Assembly: GCF_025137375.1 (NCBI RefSeq) | Contig: NZ_CP073720.1 | Span: forward strand, 9,820,501 to 9,884,500 | Length of the DNA stretch: 64,000 nt | Reading direction: 5' to 3' | Source of the DNA: Dactylosporangium fulvum | Lineage (GTDB): Bacteria > Actinomycetota > Actinomycetes > Mycobacteriales > Micromonosporaceae | Shown: positions 35,384-43,919 of the stretch, piece after piece | How positions within the stretch are numbered: position 1 is the stretch's first letter | Layout: every line of letters starts with the position of its first letter | Notes under the pieces: generated by a model | The model's database searches: none | Seen by the model: only the letters and a program-made list of their open reading frames with translations | What the model was told of the DNA's origin: nothing | Program-made: the position numbers and the translations under genes

Positions 35384-35595
35384 TCGCGGTCAAGAAGCTC
35401 ATCGATGCCGTCTCGGATGCGCTGGCGGAGGTGAACGCCCTGCTAGGGACCAGAACGCAGAAGGACGCCATCAACACCGCGCTGCGTGAGGTGGCAGCTG
35501 TCCAACGCCGGGCCAAGGCCCTGGATGAGCTGACTGAGATCGCCGCTACCGGAGCGTTCGACCATCTGCTGGATAAGGGCAAACGCCGGCCGTGA
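35380..35595 (+). CDS. VapB-like antitoxin without a VapC toxin
   Basis: A 71-residue protein. [18 protein letters not shown], then [20 protein letters not shown], is the standard helical core and toxin-contacting tail of VapB antitoxins. The usual N-terminal beta strand is replaced by a different sequence. No PIN-domain VapC gene follows; the next gene is on the other strand. It is therefore an orphan, or the remnant of a lost toxin-antitoxin pair. Confidence 0.6.
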   Translation: MIAVKKLIDAVSDALAEVNALLGTRTQKDAINTALREVAAVQRRAKALDELTEIAATGAFDHLLDKGKRRP

Positions 35596-35632
35596 GCACG
35601 GATGTACCGACACTTGGGTGCGTCGACGCGAG

Positions 35633-35968
35633 CTACTCGGGCAGTTCGCCTGTGGTGTTTGCTGCTCGCAGGCCGTCACACGGGATGAGACGCGGTGGCA
35701 CGCCGGGGATCGCTGCGTGGCGGCGGCTGCCGCAGAGGGCGCAGCGCTGGTCGGATTCGAGGGTCCACGCGAGGAAGCGTCGGTAAAGCGCTGCCGGGTC
35801 GGTGTCGTCCAGCTCTCCTTGAGCGATGGCCATGAGCTTGGCCATGGTTTGGCGGAGCATGGCCAAGTCGCTATTCCGCAGGATCCGCTGCGCCTCGGTG
35901 CACGGCCAGGGGAGTCCGTCGGCGGTGCAGGTCCAGGACGGGCGGATGACCCGGTGGGCGGCGCTCAC
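35633..35968 (-). CDS. small conserved protein of actinobacterial integrative elements
   Basis: A 111-residue protein beginning VSAAHRVIRPSWTCTADGLPWPC, with a CALCGS pair near residue 85. Proteins starting in this way are common next to XRE regulators in actinobacterial integrative elements and are often misnamed flavin reductase. The cysteines may bind zinc. The GTG at 35,968 overlaps the stop of the XRE gene, so the two are coupled. The longer frame to 36,487 is rejected because its first half is the shadow of the XRE gene. Function unknown. Confidence 0.6.
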   Translation of the reverse strand: MSAAHRVIRPSWTCTADGLPWPCTEAQRILRNSDLAMLRQTMAKLMAIAQGELDDTDPAALYRRFLAWTLESDQRCALCGSRRHAAIPGVPPRLIPCDGLRAANTTGELPE

Positions 35969-36261
35969 CGTCGGTTCCCGGCGTGCCGTCGTTTCCGGTC
36001 GGCAGCTGCGGTACGGCGCAGCACGGCCATGGGGAGATCGAGTGAGTCGGCGATGACGGGCAGCAGCGGTGCCGTCGGGATGCGCAGGCCGCGCTCGTAC
36101 CGTGAGATCTCGTGGCGGGTGAAGGTCGGGCGACCCGACCTGGCGCACAGCTGGTCGGCCAGATCGCCTTGGGTCATGCCGAGCTGGTGCCTGCGGTGGG
36201 TGATCAGCTGGCCGAAGCTGCCCGCGGTCGCGGGGCCGCGGCGTGGCGGTACGTCTGACAT
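35965..36261 (-). CDS. XRE-family transcriptional regulator
   Basis: A 98-residue DNA-binding protein with a complete helix-turn-helix: LITHRRHQLGMTQGDLADQL, then TFTRHEISRYERGLR. It has a GGGAGGA ribosome binding site 5 bases before its ATG. It is the typical small regulator of actinobacterial integrative elements and probably represses the element's own genes. The large repeat region starts about 110 bp upstream of it, so the TGACA repeats are candidate binding sites. Confidence 0.75.
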   Translation of the reverse strand: MSDVPPRRGPATAGSFGQLITHRRHQLGMTQGDLADQLCARSGRPTFTRHEISRYERGLRIPTAPLLPVIADSLDLPMAVLRRTAAADRKRRHAGNRR

Positions 36262-36369
36262 GAGTCCTCCCTGCCGGTGGATTCCGGGACGGCTGGACGT
36301 CGATGAACGCTCGCCTTTGCCGAGGAGTCAAGTCGTCGCTGTCGATGGACATGATTCGGGCGGCAGTCG

Positions 36370-36788
36370 TGACACCGCCGCCGACCGGGGGACCGGCGTG
36401 GCACGCAGTGGTTGTGACATGCGGCGTGGACAGTGCTATGACATCGTCGCTGGCGTGTGACGCTGCAGCTGGCGGCGATCGTGTCATCGGCAGGTGACAG
36501 CAGGCGTGGCGACTGTGACAGCGGGGCGTGTCACGCCTGAGCTCGCAACGGTGTCAATCGATGATCTTCGTTGACATTTCGGCGTGTCGTGGCTGGCATT
36601 GTCACCGCGGGTGTGGCCTGTCATCAAGGTCAAGTAGTTCCTCACCTGGTGTTTGACATGTCATCACGTCGAGATGGCAACATGTCACGTTGATCCACGG
36701 CGCGTTGTGTGCGACTGGATTGACATGCGAGTGACGTCCGGTGGTACGCCGTGGCGGATGTCCATGACATCGACGTATGTCGTTGACA
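36370..36788. repeat. array of 17 TGACA/TGTCA pentamers in both orientations
   Basis: TGACA occurs at 36370, 36415, 36439, 36495, 36516, 36572, 36654, 36721, 36765 and 36784. TGTCA occurs at 36482, 36529, 36552, 36600, 36619, 36659 and 36683. By chance about one would be expected in 420 bp. Many are extended to TGACAT or TGTCAT. Spacing is irregular. No gene lies here. It resembles a multi-site protein-binding region such as an origin, a transfer site or a regulator array. Confidence 0.7.
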
Positions 36789-36824
36789 TGGCGGACGGTG
36801 TTGACGCCGCGTGTGGACCAACCG

Positions 36825-37023
36825 CTCACAACCGCTCACAGTGACCGGTTCCGCTGTGAGTGGCTCGCCGCCCTGCGCTCACAGCGCAGGTCCTGTGCCG
36901 TAGCACGTGACGCTCACAGAGAGCCCTACCCCGCGCTCACAGCGACTCACAGCGCACTCACAAAACCGGCCCGGGCGCCGTGTGAGCGGCTGTGAGTGGT
37001 GGGGGCGTTCGCCAGCGCTCACA
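36825..37023. repeat. array of 11 CTCACA/TGTGAG hexamers (iteron-like)
   Basis: CTCACA occurs at 36825, 36835, 36878, 36913, 36936, 36946, 36957 and 37018. TGTGAG occurs at 36855, 36981 and 36991. Most copies read gcgCTCACAgc. Some are spaced 10 or 11 bp apart, one helical turn, so a protein could bind on one face. This second array follows directly after the TGACA array and precedes the replication-relaxation-like genes. It may be an origin or a transfer locus. Confidence 0.7.
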
Positions 37024-37294
37024 ACGGCGGATAGGAGGGCGCAGGGCTCGACGGCTGGTGGTGGGCCGATCGAGCAAGCGCCATCGCCGTCTGCCAGACG
37101 CCGCGAGGTCGGTAGCGCTTTGCCGTCTGTGCTGGCGTCCTTGTTGACCGCCGTCATGGCGTCCGTCTTGATCCGGACCCCGCAACGGACGTCGCCGGCC
37201 GCTGTCCCTGCAGCACGTGCCCCGTCCGGTCGTTCGGGCGGCGGCTCAGAGACACGCTGCGTTCTCTTCCCCCGTACCAGATGAAAGGAAAACC

Positions 37295-38119
37295 GTGCCT
37301 GATCAGGTCTTGCGGGTGCAATCGGTCCTGACTGCCCGCGACCATCAACTCCTCGACTGGCTCTTCGACCATGGGGTTCTGACGACTGGGCAGATCGCTG
37401 AGGCGCTGTTCCCGTCGCTGGACTTCGCGCAGCATCGCCTGCAGCGGCTCATTGCGCTGAAGGTGGTGGACCGGTTCCGGCCGTTCCGGGCCGAGGGCGG
37501 TTCGTATCCGTTCCACTACGTCATCGATCAGCTCGGCGCCGAGGTTGTCGCGGCACAACGCGACGAGTCGGTGCCCAGACCTGGGTACGCGAAGGCGATC
37601 CGGCGCCGTTGGACCGCTTCGCGGATCCTGCAGCATCGCCTTGGGGTGAACGGCTTTTTCACCCAGCTCGCCGGGCATTCCGCGCACGAGTTGCAGCGGT
37701 GGTGGTCCGAGTCGCGGTGCAGCGTGCCGGGTGCGTTCGCCGGGCCGGGCGATCGGGTGGAGCTCATCACGCAGACCCTCATCCGCCCGGACGGGCACGG
37801 TGTCTGGTCCGGTGTGCCGTTCTTCCTCGAGTACGACACCGGCGGCGAACCCCTCACTGAGCTGCTGCGCAAGCTCGCTGGGTACGCCCGGTTCACAGCG
37901 CTCGGCGGGCCGGCGTGGCCGGTTCTGCTGTGGCTGCACTCGCCGGATCGTGAACACCATCTGCATCAGCGGCTCGCCGATCTCGGCCCGCTCGGGACGC
38001 CGGTCGCCACTGCTGCCCGCGTTCCAGGAGTCCACGCCGCCACCGGGCCCTGGTGGTTGCACGGCCTCCCCGGACCACTCGCCCTTGCTGACCTGCCTAT
38101 CGGAGGCATACGACCGTGA
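37295..38119 (+). CDS. replication-relaxation-like winged-helix protein
   Basis: A 274-residue protein. The N terminus (LTARDHQLLDWLFDHGVLTT, then GQIAEALF and AQHRLQRLIALKVVDRF) is a winged helix of the replication-relaxation type found in plasmids and integrative elements of Gram-positive bacteria. The C-terminal part contains FFLEYDTGGEPLTELLRKL, which recalls the endonuclease-like core of such proteins. The GTG at 37,295 is chosen because GAAAGGA lies about 6 bases upstream. It overlaps the next gene, a shorter relative, by 4 bp. It sits immediately downstream of the repeat arrays, which makes binding there plausible. Confidence 0.65.
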   Translation: MPDQVLRVQSVLTARDHQLLDWLFDHGVLTTGQIAEALFPSLDFAQHRLQRLIALKVVDRFRPFRAEGGSYPFHYVIDQLGAEVVAAQRDESVPRPGYAKAIRRRWTASRILQHRLGVNGFFTQLAGHSAHELQRWWSESRCSVPGAFAGPGDRVELITQTLIRPDGHGVWSGVPFFLEYDTGGEPLTELLRKLAGYARFTALGGPAWPVLLWLHSPDREHHLHQRLADLGPLGTPVATAARVPGVHAATGPWWLHGLPGPLALADLPIGGIRP

Positions 38120-38817
38120 AGACCACATTCTCTCTCACCGACCTGTGCGGCCTCATGCCGCGCGACCGCTGGGCCATCGACATGCTCGCCGAGCACCAGG
38201 CCCTCACCACCGAGCAGTTCACCGCGCTTGGCTACGACTCCGCGTCGGTTGCTGCTGGTCGACGGCTGCGTACCCTGGCCCGCCTCGGCTGGCTCGTCCG
38301 CGTCGACTCGGCCTGGCTCCCGGGCTCGTTCGGCGTCCAGCTGCGCCGACCCGTTTCTGGCGAGCCGGATCTGACCACCAACCAGTTCTTCGTCGACCTG
38401 GCCGCCCATGCCCGTACACAGGCCGGCACCGACCTTCGGGCCTGGCGATCCGTACCCGCTCCGTACTGCGAGTACCTGCACAACGGCAAGCGCATCGGGT
38501 TCTGGTATCAGCGCGACCCCGGCGGACCGCCGTTGCGCTGGCTGCGCCGGTACCGCTCCCTCGCCGTCGACACCGGTGTCAGCCTGCTGCTCGTCACCAC
38601 CGACGACCCGGACCGCCTCGGGCGCCAGTCGGGAGGGCTGACCATTGCGGCCAGTCGCCCCGGTGAGCTCGTGTGGCGTGTCCGCGGTGAACGCCTTGCC
38701 TTGCACGAGCTCCCCGCGGCGGAGCAGCTCGATCCGTCGGTGCGCCCGATCTACGACCCGCAGCGGCCGTACGACGAGGCCGTCGCCGACGGCGTGTACT
38801 CCTATGTCCGCGCGTAG
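38116..38817 (+). CDS. second replication-relaxation-like winged-helix protein
   Basis: A 233-residue protein whose N terminus (MPRDRWAIDMLAEHQALTTE, then QFTALGY and GRRLRTLARLGWLVRV) is a winged helix similar to that of the preceding protein. The C-terminal half is different (FWYQRDPGGPPLRWLRRYR). It is coupled to its neighbour by a GTGA overlap, and the next gene starts 14 bp before its end. The pair may act as a heteromer on the element's origin or transfer site. Confidence 0.6.
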   Translation: MKTTFSLTDLCGLMPRDRWAIDMLAEHQALTTEQFTALGYDSASVAAGRRLRTLARLGWLVRVDSAWLPGSFGVQLRRPVSGEPDLTTNQFFVDLAAHARTQAGTDLRAWRSVPAPYCEYLHNGKRIGFWYQRDPGGPPLRWLRRYRSLAVDTGVSLLLVTTDDPDRLGRQSGGLTIAASRPGELVWRVRGERLALHELPAAEQLDPSVRPIYDPQRPYDEAVADGVYSYVRA

Positions 38818-39016
38818 CGCCTGGACTCCCGAGCGGCTCCGGGCGCTCGGTCCGACCACCGATCTCGCCACCGCTGCGGAGATCCTCGGCGTCTCGCGGT
38901 CCGCCGCGTACAAGTTCGCCCGCCGTGGCGCGTTCCCGGTGCCGCTGCTCAAGGTCGGCGCTGTCTATCGGGTACCGACCGTGCCGTTGCTCGCCGCCAT
39001 CCACCTCGACGCGTAA
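38804..39016 (+). CDS. excisionase-like helix-turn-helix protein
   Basis: A 70-residue protein. DLATAAEILGVSRSAAYKFA, then FPVPLLKVGAVYRVPT, is the MerR/excisionase-type fold that binds DNA near attachment sites. It lies directly before the integrase on the same strand, the normal place for a recombination directionality factor. The ATG at 38,804 lies within the end of the preceding gene. It probably steers the integrase toward excision, which here would restore the SARP regulator gene. Confidence 0.75.
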   Translation: MSARSAWTPERLRALGPTTDLATAAEILGVSRSAAYKFARRGAFPVPLLKVGAVYRVPTVPLLAAIHLDA

Positions 39017-39120
39017 GGGAATCGTCGGCGCTCGCCCGTCACGACTTGAACGTGCTGGCGAGGCGAGCGTCGATGGTCCGACAAACCGTTGCCCACCCTG
39101 ATCGGAGCACACCACCGACC

Positions 39121-40578
39121 ATGGCAGAAGGAAGCATCTTCAAACGCTGCGGCTGCCGCGACCCGCAGACCGACAAGCCGTACGGCACCCACTGCCCCCA
39201 ACTGCGCCGCCCGAACCGCTCCTGGAACCCGCAGCACGGCCACTGGGCGTACCAACTCGAACTCCCACCCACCGCCGATGGACAACGCCGCCTGCTGCGC
39301 CGCGCCGGCATCGCCACCCGCCAGCAGGCCGTCGCCGAACGCGACCACGCCCGCGCGCTGCTGGGCCTGGCTGGCCGCGACCGCCGCCGCCAGATCGAAA
39401 TCGGCGACGTCATCCAGAACGCGGTACGCCACCGCCTCCCGTTCCCCGACGTCGACCGCGTCCGCCAACGCCTGCGCGGCGACGGACCGCTCGGCGACAT
39501 GCCCACCGTCGGCGAGTACCTCACCACCTGGCTCGAGCACCTCGCGGCCGACATCAACACCATCCACGGCTACGAGTCCATCGTCCGTGTCCATCTCATC
39601 CCGTACCTCGGCGACGTACCCCTCGACAAGCTGCGCACCAGCCACCTGCGGGCGATGTTCGTGGCCATGGAACGCCGCAATGCCGAGATCCGTGAACTGA
39701 AGGCCAGCCCTGACCCGGCGATCCGAAGGACCGTCGCTCGAATCCGCCCTACCGGGCCGGTCACCCGTCACCACATCCGGGCCGTACTGCGGAAGGCGAT
39801 CAACGACGCCCTTGCCGACGAACTCATCGTCGGCTCCAACCCCGCCATGCTCGTCAAGACACCCGCCGACCGCGCCCTGCCGATCGTGTGGGAAGCCGAA
39901 CGCGTCGAACGGTGGCAGATCACCGGCGAGGTCCCCGGGCCGGTCATGGTCTGGACCGCCGAGCAGGTCGCCACGTTCCTCGACTACGTAGCCGACCACG
40001 ATGCAGTGATCCACCCGATGCTGCACCTGATGGCGTACCGCGGACTGCGCCGAGGCGAAACCGTCGGACTGCGAGACACCGAAGCGCGACTCGCCAAGCG
40101 GGAACTGACCGTCAACAACCAGATCGCGATCATGGGTCATCGGACCATCCAGAAAGCGCCGAAGAGCCGTGCCGGGAACCGGGACATCGCCCTCGACGCC
40201 GACACCGTCCGAGTGCTCACGGCGTACAAGGCGCGCCGCGCGACATGGCGACTCGCCGTTGGGGAGGCGTGGCCGGACACCGGGCTGTTCTTCGTCCGGC
40301 CCGACGGGCAGCCATGGCATCCGAATGCGTTCAGTGCGCGGTTCCGCCTGCTGGCACGGAAGGCGGGGATGCCGCCGGTACGGCTGCATGATCTACGACA
40401 CTCGGCGGCGACCATCGCACTGGACGCGGGAATCGACATCAAGGTCGTGTCCGAGCAGCTTGGCCACTCGACCACCACCTTGACACGGGATACGTACCAA
40501 AGCGTCACTAAGCAGATGCACCAGGACGCGGCCGACGCGGTGGCCGCCAGAATCGCCGGCAGAACTGCCAGTTCGTAA
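39121..40578 (+). CDS. tyrosine site-specific recombinase (integrase) of the element
   Basis: A 485-residue integrase. The N-terminal arm-binding region begins MAEGSIFKRCGCRDP. A SAM-like core-binding domain (PTVGEYLTTWLEHLAADINT) is followed by the catalytic domain, with Arg310 (YRGLRRGE), HxxR 423-426 (HDLRHSA), His449 (LGHS) and the nucleophile Tyr459 (DTYQSV). All catalytic residues are present. The ATG at 39,121 is chosen because residues encoded upstream look non-coding. The gene ends 98 bp before the right junction, as expected when attP lies beside int. Its target here is a protein-coding gene, not a tRNA gene. Confidence 0.9.
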   Translation: MAEGSIFKRCGCRDPQTDKPYGTHCPQLRRPNRSWNPQHGHWAYQLELPPTADGQRRLLRRAGIATRQQAVAERDHARALLGLAGRDRRRQIEIGDVIQNAVRHRLPFPDVDRVRQRLRGDGPLGDMPTVGEYLTTWLEHLAADINTIHGYESIVRVHLIPYLGDVPLDKLRTSHLRAMFVAMERRNAEIRELKASPDPAIRRTVARIRPTGPVTRHHIRAVLRKAINDALADELIVGSNPAMLVKTPADRALPIVWEAERVERWQITGEVPGPVMVWTAEQVATFLDYVADHDAVIHPMLHLMAYRGLRRGETVGLRDTEARLAKRELTVNNQIAIMGHRTIQKAPKSRAGNRDIALDADTVRVLTAYKARRATWRLAVGEAWPDTGLFFVRPDGQPWHPNAFSARFRLLARKAGMPPVRLHDLRHSAATIALDAGIDIKVVSEQLGHSTTTLTRDTYQSVTKQMHQDAADAVAARIAGRTASS

Positions 40579-40670
40579 ACGGAAGATTGGTGCTTCTAAT
40601 CCCCGGCGAATCGTTGCGGACCACGACTGGGTCTGGCGTAGGTTCTGTGGCCTAAATGCCGTTGACGTGC

Positions 40671-43175
40671 TTATTGTGCCAGCGCGACCGCCTCCTCCGC
40701 GTGCGCCTCGCCGTCGGGGCGCTCCGGGCTGTGGTACAGCTCGACGGCGAGCGTGCCCTGCAGCACCGCCCGGCGGTGCAGGTCGGCGGGGTCCAGGCGG
40801 CTCAGCTGGTCGCGCAGGATGCCGACCATGCGCTCGTCCGCGACGAGGTACGGCCGCCAGGCCCACAGCGTCACCCCGCCGAACAGCGTCGCCGCGTCCA
40901 CCGCCAGCTCGTCGTCGCCGAGCTGCGTGGCGAGCGTCAGCGCCTCGTCGAGCACGACCCGCGTGCCGGCCACGTCACCGGCGGCCCGGCGCGCGACGCC
41001 CAGTTGGACGAGCAGGCGGCACCGGTCGGCGGCGGCACCCGGCCGGGTCGGGTCGAGGGCACCGAGCGCGGATTCGAGGTAGCGGGCGGCCTGGTCGTAC
41101 GCCAGCTGCGCCATCGCCAGCTCGGCGGCCCGGCGCGCGTAGCGCACCGCACGGTCCGCGACACCCAGCGGCGCGGCCATCGTGAAGTGGTGCACGAGCA
41201 GGTTGAGCTGGTCGGGGTCGTCGGGGCGGTCGAAGGACTCGATCGCCTCACCCACCCGCTTGTGCAGCCTGGCCCGCTGCAGGCGGCTCAGCCCGCCGTA
41301 CACGGTGTCGCGCACGATCGCGTGCGCGAAGCGGTAGTCCCAGCTGCCCGGCACCTCGGTGAGCAGGCCGGCGACGACGGCCGGCTCCAGCGCCGACATC
41401 ACGTCCTCGTTCTCCCGGCCGGTGCTCGCCTCCAGCAGGAGCAGGCCCACGTCGCGGCCGATGACCGCGGCGGTGTGCAGCATCGTCCGGGTCTCGTCGG
41501 GCAGGCGGGACACCCGGCGCGAGATGACGTCGCGGACGCTCTCGGGCACACCCGTCTCGGCGACGGCCTGCGCGCTGCCCCAGCCGCCGGGGTGCTCGCT
41601 GGCCAGCAGGCGCAGCAGCTCCTTGAGGTAGAACGGGTTGCCGCCGGTGCGCTCCAGCAGGGCCAGCACCACCTCGGAGCGCGGCTCGCCACCGGCGCCC
41701 GCGAGGTAGTCGGCGATGTCGGCGGCGGTGAACGAGCCGAGCCGCAGCCGCTCGGCGCCGCGCTCGTTGGCGAGCAGCGCGAGCGTCTCGCGCAGCGCCG
41801 GGTCGGCGTCGGGGGCCTCCGGCCGCAGCGTCGCGATCAGCAGGATCGGCACCCGGTGCAGCATCGGCGCGAGGTGTGCGAGGAGCTGCAGCGAGGAGGC
41901 GTCGGCGACGTGCAGGTCGTCGACGACGATCAACAGGGGACGCTCGGCGGCGGCCTCCCGCAGGGTCTCGGCCACGGCCTCGTGCAGGTGGAACAGGGCG
42001 GTGTCCGGATCCTCCCGGCGCCAAGGGCTCTCACCGCGGCCCGCCAGCACGTCGAGCAGGTGCTGCCGGTGCCCGGTCTCCGGCAGTGCCCGCAGGACCT
42101 GCGCCCATGGCCAGAAGGCCGGTGTGGCGCTGGCCTCGACGCACCGGCTCCAGGCGGTCGCGAGCCCCTTCGCGCCGGCCGTCGCGGCGGCCCACTCGGC
42201 CAGCAGCGTCTTGCCGAGGCCGGCCTCCCCGACGACGAGCACGACACCGCCCTGGCCGTGGCCCGCCTGGTCGACCCGGTCCGTGATGAGCCCCTCCTCG
42301 CCCAACCGGCCGACGAGGGACGGCGCCCCGGCGGCGGGCTGCCGGCGCGGCCCGTCGTACGGCGGTGGCGCAACGGCGGCCGGCACGTGTGGCAGCCCCG
42401 GCCCGAGCGCCGGGTCGTGGCGCAGGATCGCCATCTCCAGGGCCTGCAGTTCCGGCCCGGGCGGCAGGCCCAGTTCCTCGTCGAGCACCGTCCGGGCGCG
42501 GCGGAACGCGGCCAGCGCGTCGGCCTGGCGCCCCTCGCGGTACAGCGCGAGCATCAGCTGGCCCCATGACCGCTCCCGGAACGGGTGCCGGTCGAGCAGG
42601 CTCTGCGCGGCCGTCACCGCGGCGGCGTTGCGCCCGGTGGCGAGCTGTACCTCCACCAGTTCCTCGACGGCGCTGTCGTACAGCTCACCGAACTGGGTCG
42701 CGACCGCCGTGGCGAACTCCTCGTCGGCGAAGTCGGCCAGCGGCGCGCCCCGCCACTCGGACAGCGCGGCGGTGAGCGCCCGCTCGGCCTCGTCGAACGC
42801 GCCCGTGCCGAGGTGCCTGCGGGCCGCCTCGACGCCGCGGCTGAAGCGGACCGAGTCGACCTGGTCGCCGTCGATCGCGAGCAGGTATCCGGGATCGCGG
42901 GTCACCAGCACCGCGGGCGGGGTCCGGGGCGGCCGGTCCGGCTCGAGGACCCGGCGCAGCTGGGAGATGTACGCCTGGAGGGTGCCGGTCGCGCTCGACG
43001 GCACCTCACCGGCCCACAGCCCGTGGACGATCCGGTCCAGCGACACGACCCGGCCGGGCTCCAGCAGCAGGAGGGCGAGCACGGCACGCTGCTTCCGGGC
43101 GCCGAGGTCCAGGGTCGTTCCACTCGGCGTCCGTATCTCGAGCGGTCCGAGAATCCGGAAGTCGAGCCGCGTCAC
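40671..43175 (-). pseudogene. 5' part of a SARP/AfsR-type regulator, cut short by the mobile element
   Basis: This frame of 834 codons starts with an OmpR-type winged helix (LGPLEIRTPSGTTLDLGARK, about residues 1-95). A BTAD helical domain follows (about 100-250), then an ATPase with Walker A GEAGLGKTLL near 316 and Walker B LLIVVDDLHVADASSL near 425, then the beginning of TPR-like repeats. It stops at a TAA supplied by the element, one codon after EEAVALA. The missing about 295 residues are at 2,760-3,647. Such regulators control secondary metabolite clusters. The truncated product still has DNA-binding and ATPase parts and could be active, inactive or constitutive, so silence is not proven. 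Confidence 0.85.
40676..40679. other. right attachment site (attR) core of the 37-kb element
   Basis: GTGC within attGTGCcagcg. To its right the SARP frame reads as expected on the minus strand; to its left the frame hits a TAA after one codon (Gln). It is the partner of the site at 3,647-3,650. Confidence 0.55.
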
Positions 43176-43239
43176 GCGGTCACGATAACGGCTGTTCAGG
43201 ACCCGGAGAACGGCATTGGCTGTCGGATTCCGGGCGTTG

Positions 43240-43721
43240 TCAGGAGATCGAGTCGCGGTAGAGCAGGGCGGCCTGGACGCGGTTGGCGCAGTCGAGCTTG
43301 GTGAGGATGCGGCTGACGTACGTCTTGATGCTGGTCTCGCTCATCCGCAGCGCTGTGCCGATCTCGGCGTTGGAGCGACCCTCCGCGACCAGGCGCAGCA
43401 CGTCGGCCTCGCGTGGGGCCAGGCGAACCCGGCGGCGCCGAGGCGCAGGGCACGGACCACGTTCGGCTCGGCGCCGAACGACGTGAGGATGACCGTGCGC
43501 AGCTCAGGCCGTACGACTTGAAGGTCTTGAAGGGTCTTCAGACCGTCCCGCCGGGGCATCCGGACGTCGAGCAGGGCCACGTCGGCCCGGTCCGCCAGCG
43601 CGACCGCCTCGTCCCCGTCCGCAGCCTCCGCGACCACCTCGATGTCGCCGGCGGACTCCAGGACCGTCCGGATCCCGGCGCGGATGAGCGGCTCGTCGTC
43701 GGCCACGAGCACGCGGATCAT
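43240..43721 (-). pseudogene. broken NarL-type response regulator: receiver and HTH out of frame
   Basis: The receiver domain reads from ATG 43,721 (MIRVLVADDEPLIRAGIRTV, phospho-acceptor in VALLDVRMP) to LRLGAAGF near 43,440. A LuxR-type helix-turn-helix (LAPREADVLRLVAEGRSNAE, ending LLYRDSIS, stop at 43,240) follows in a different frame. The usual linker of roughly 40-45 residues between them is absent. A deletion removed the linker and shifted the frame, leaving a receiver that ends in unrelated residues. This is not explained by a single sequencing error. Confidence 0.75.
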
Positions 43722-43919
43722 CGTGCGCCCACCATGAACACGGCCGGCAGAACGACGAACATCAGCGCCGCGGTGGCGAGCTCGACCCGGGAGCTGCCAC
43801 GCGTCGCGGTCGGCAGGGTCGCGGTGACCGTCCAGCGGTCGCCGTCGCCGCCGTACGTGAGGCGGCCGCCCGCCTCCGTGACCCGCTCGGCGAGGCCGGC
43901 CGGATCGGGAACCCTCTTC
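43718..43919 (-). pseudogene. C-terminal remnant of a sensor histidine kinase
   Basis: A frame of about 66 codons reads LAERVTEAGGRLTYGGDGD, then WTVTATLPT, like the end of a NarL-type kinase. A hydrophobic tail follows. Its TGA overlaps the ATG of the broken response regulator, the normal kinase-regulator arrangement. The rest of the kinase is missing; the DeoR gene ends exactly where it should continue. Together with the regulator this is a decayed two-component pair. Confidence 0.5.

Larger units (their letters stand above)
3647..40679. mobile_element. 37-kb integrative element carrying BREX type 2 and a second putative defence cluster, inserted in a SARP regulator gene
   Basis: The limits are defined by the split SARP gene: 3' part at 2,760-3,647 and 5' part at 40,677-43,175, on the same strand and joining in frame. 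The end next to the 5' part carries a tyrosine recombinase (39,121-40,578) preceded by an excisionase-like protein, as in actinobacterial integrative elements. Cargo is a complete Pgl/BREX-2 operon, an extra PglX, a HerA-type ATPase cluster with nuclease-like proteins, and toxin-antitoxin genes. Two replication-relaxation-like proteins and a repeat-rich region suggest plasmid-like or conjugative ancestry. No relaxase, FtsK/TraB-type translocase or replication initiator is visible, so it may depend on a helper or be immobile. A tRNA-Arg half inside it (32,862-32,899) points to a composite origin. Confidence 0.8.

Noticed and set aside
35969-36487. N-terminal extension of the small Cys-containing protein
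   Set aside because: This part lies over the XRE gene and its upstream region in another frame. The GTG at 35,968, coupled to the XRE stop, is a far better start.
36370-37023. CRISPR array
   Set aside because: The repeats are 5-6 bases, irregularly spaced and in both orientations. There are no uniform spacers and no cas genes.
3640-40700. Long direct repeats at the element ends
   Set aside because: I found no identity longer than GTGC at the two junctions, so a longer att repeat is not claimed.
40656-42569. 637-codon plus-strand frame (also 41,716-43,188)
   Set aside because: Antisense to the SARP regulator fragment. The minus-strand frame has recognisable domains in order; these do not.
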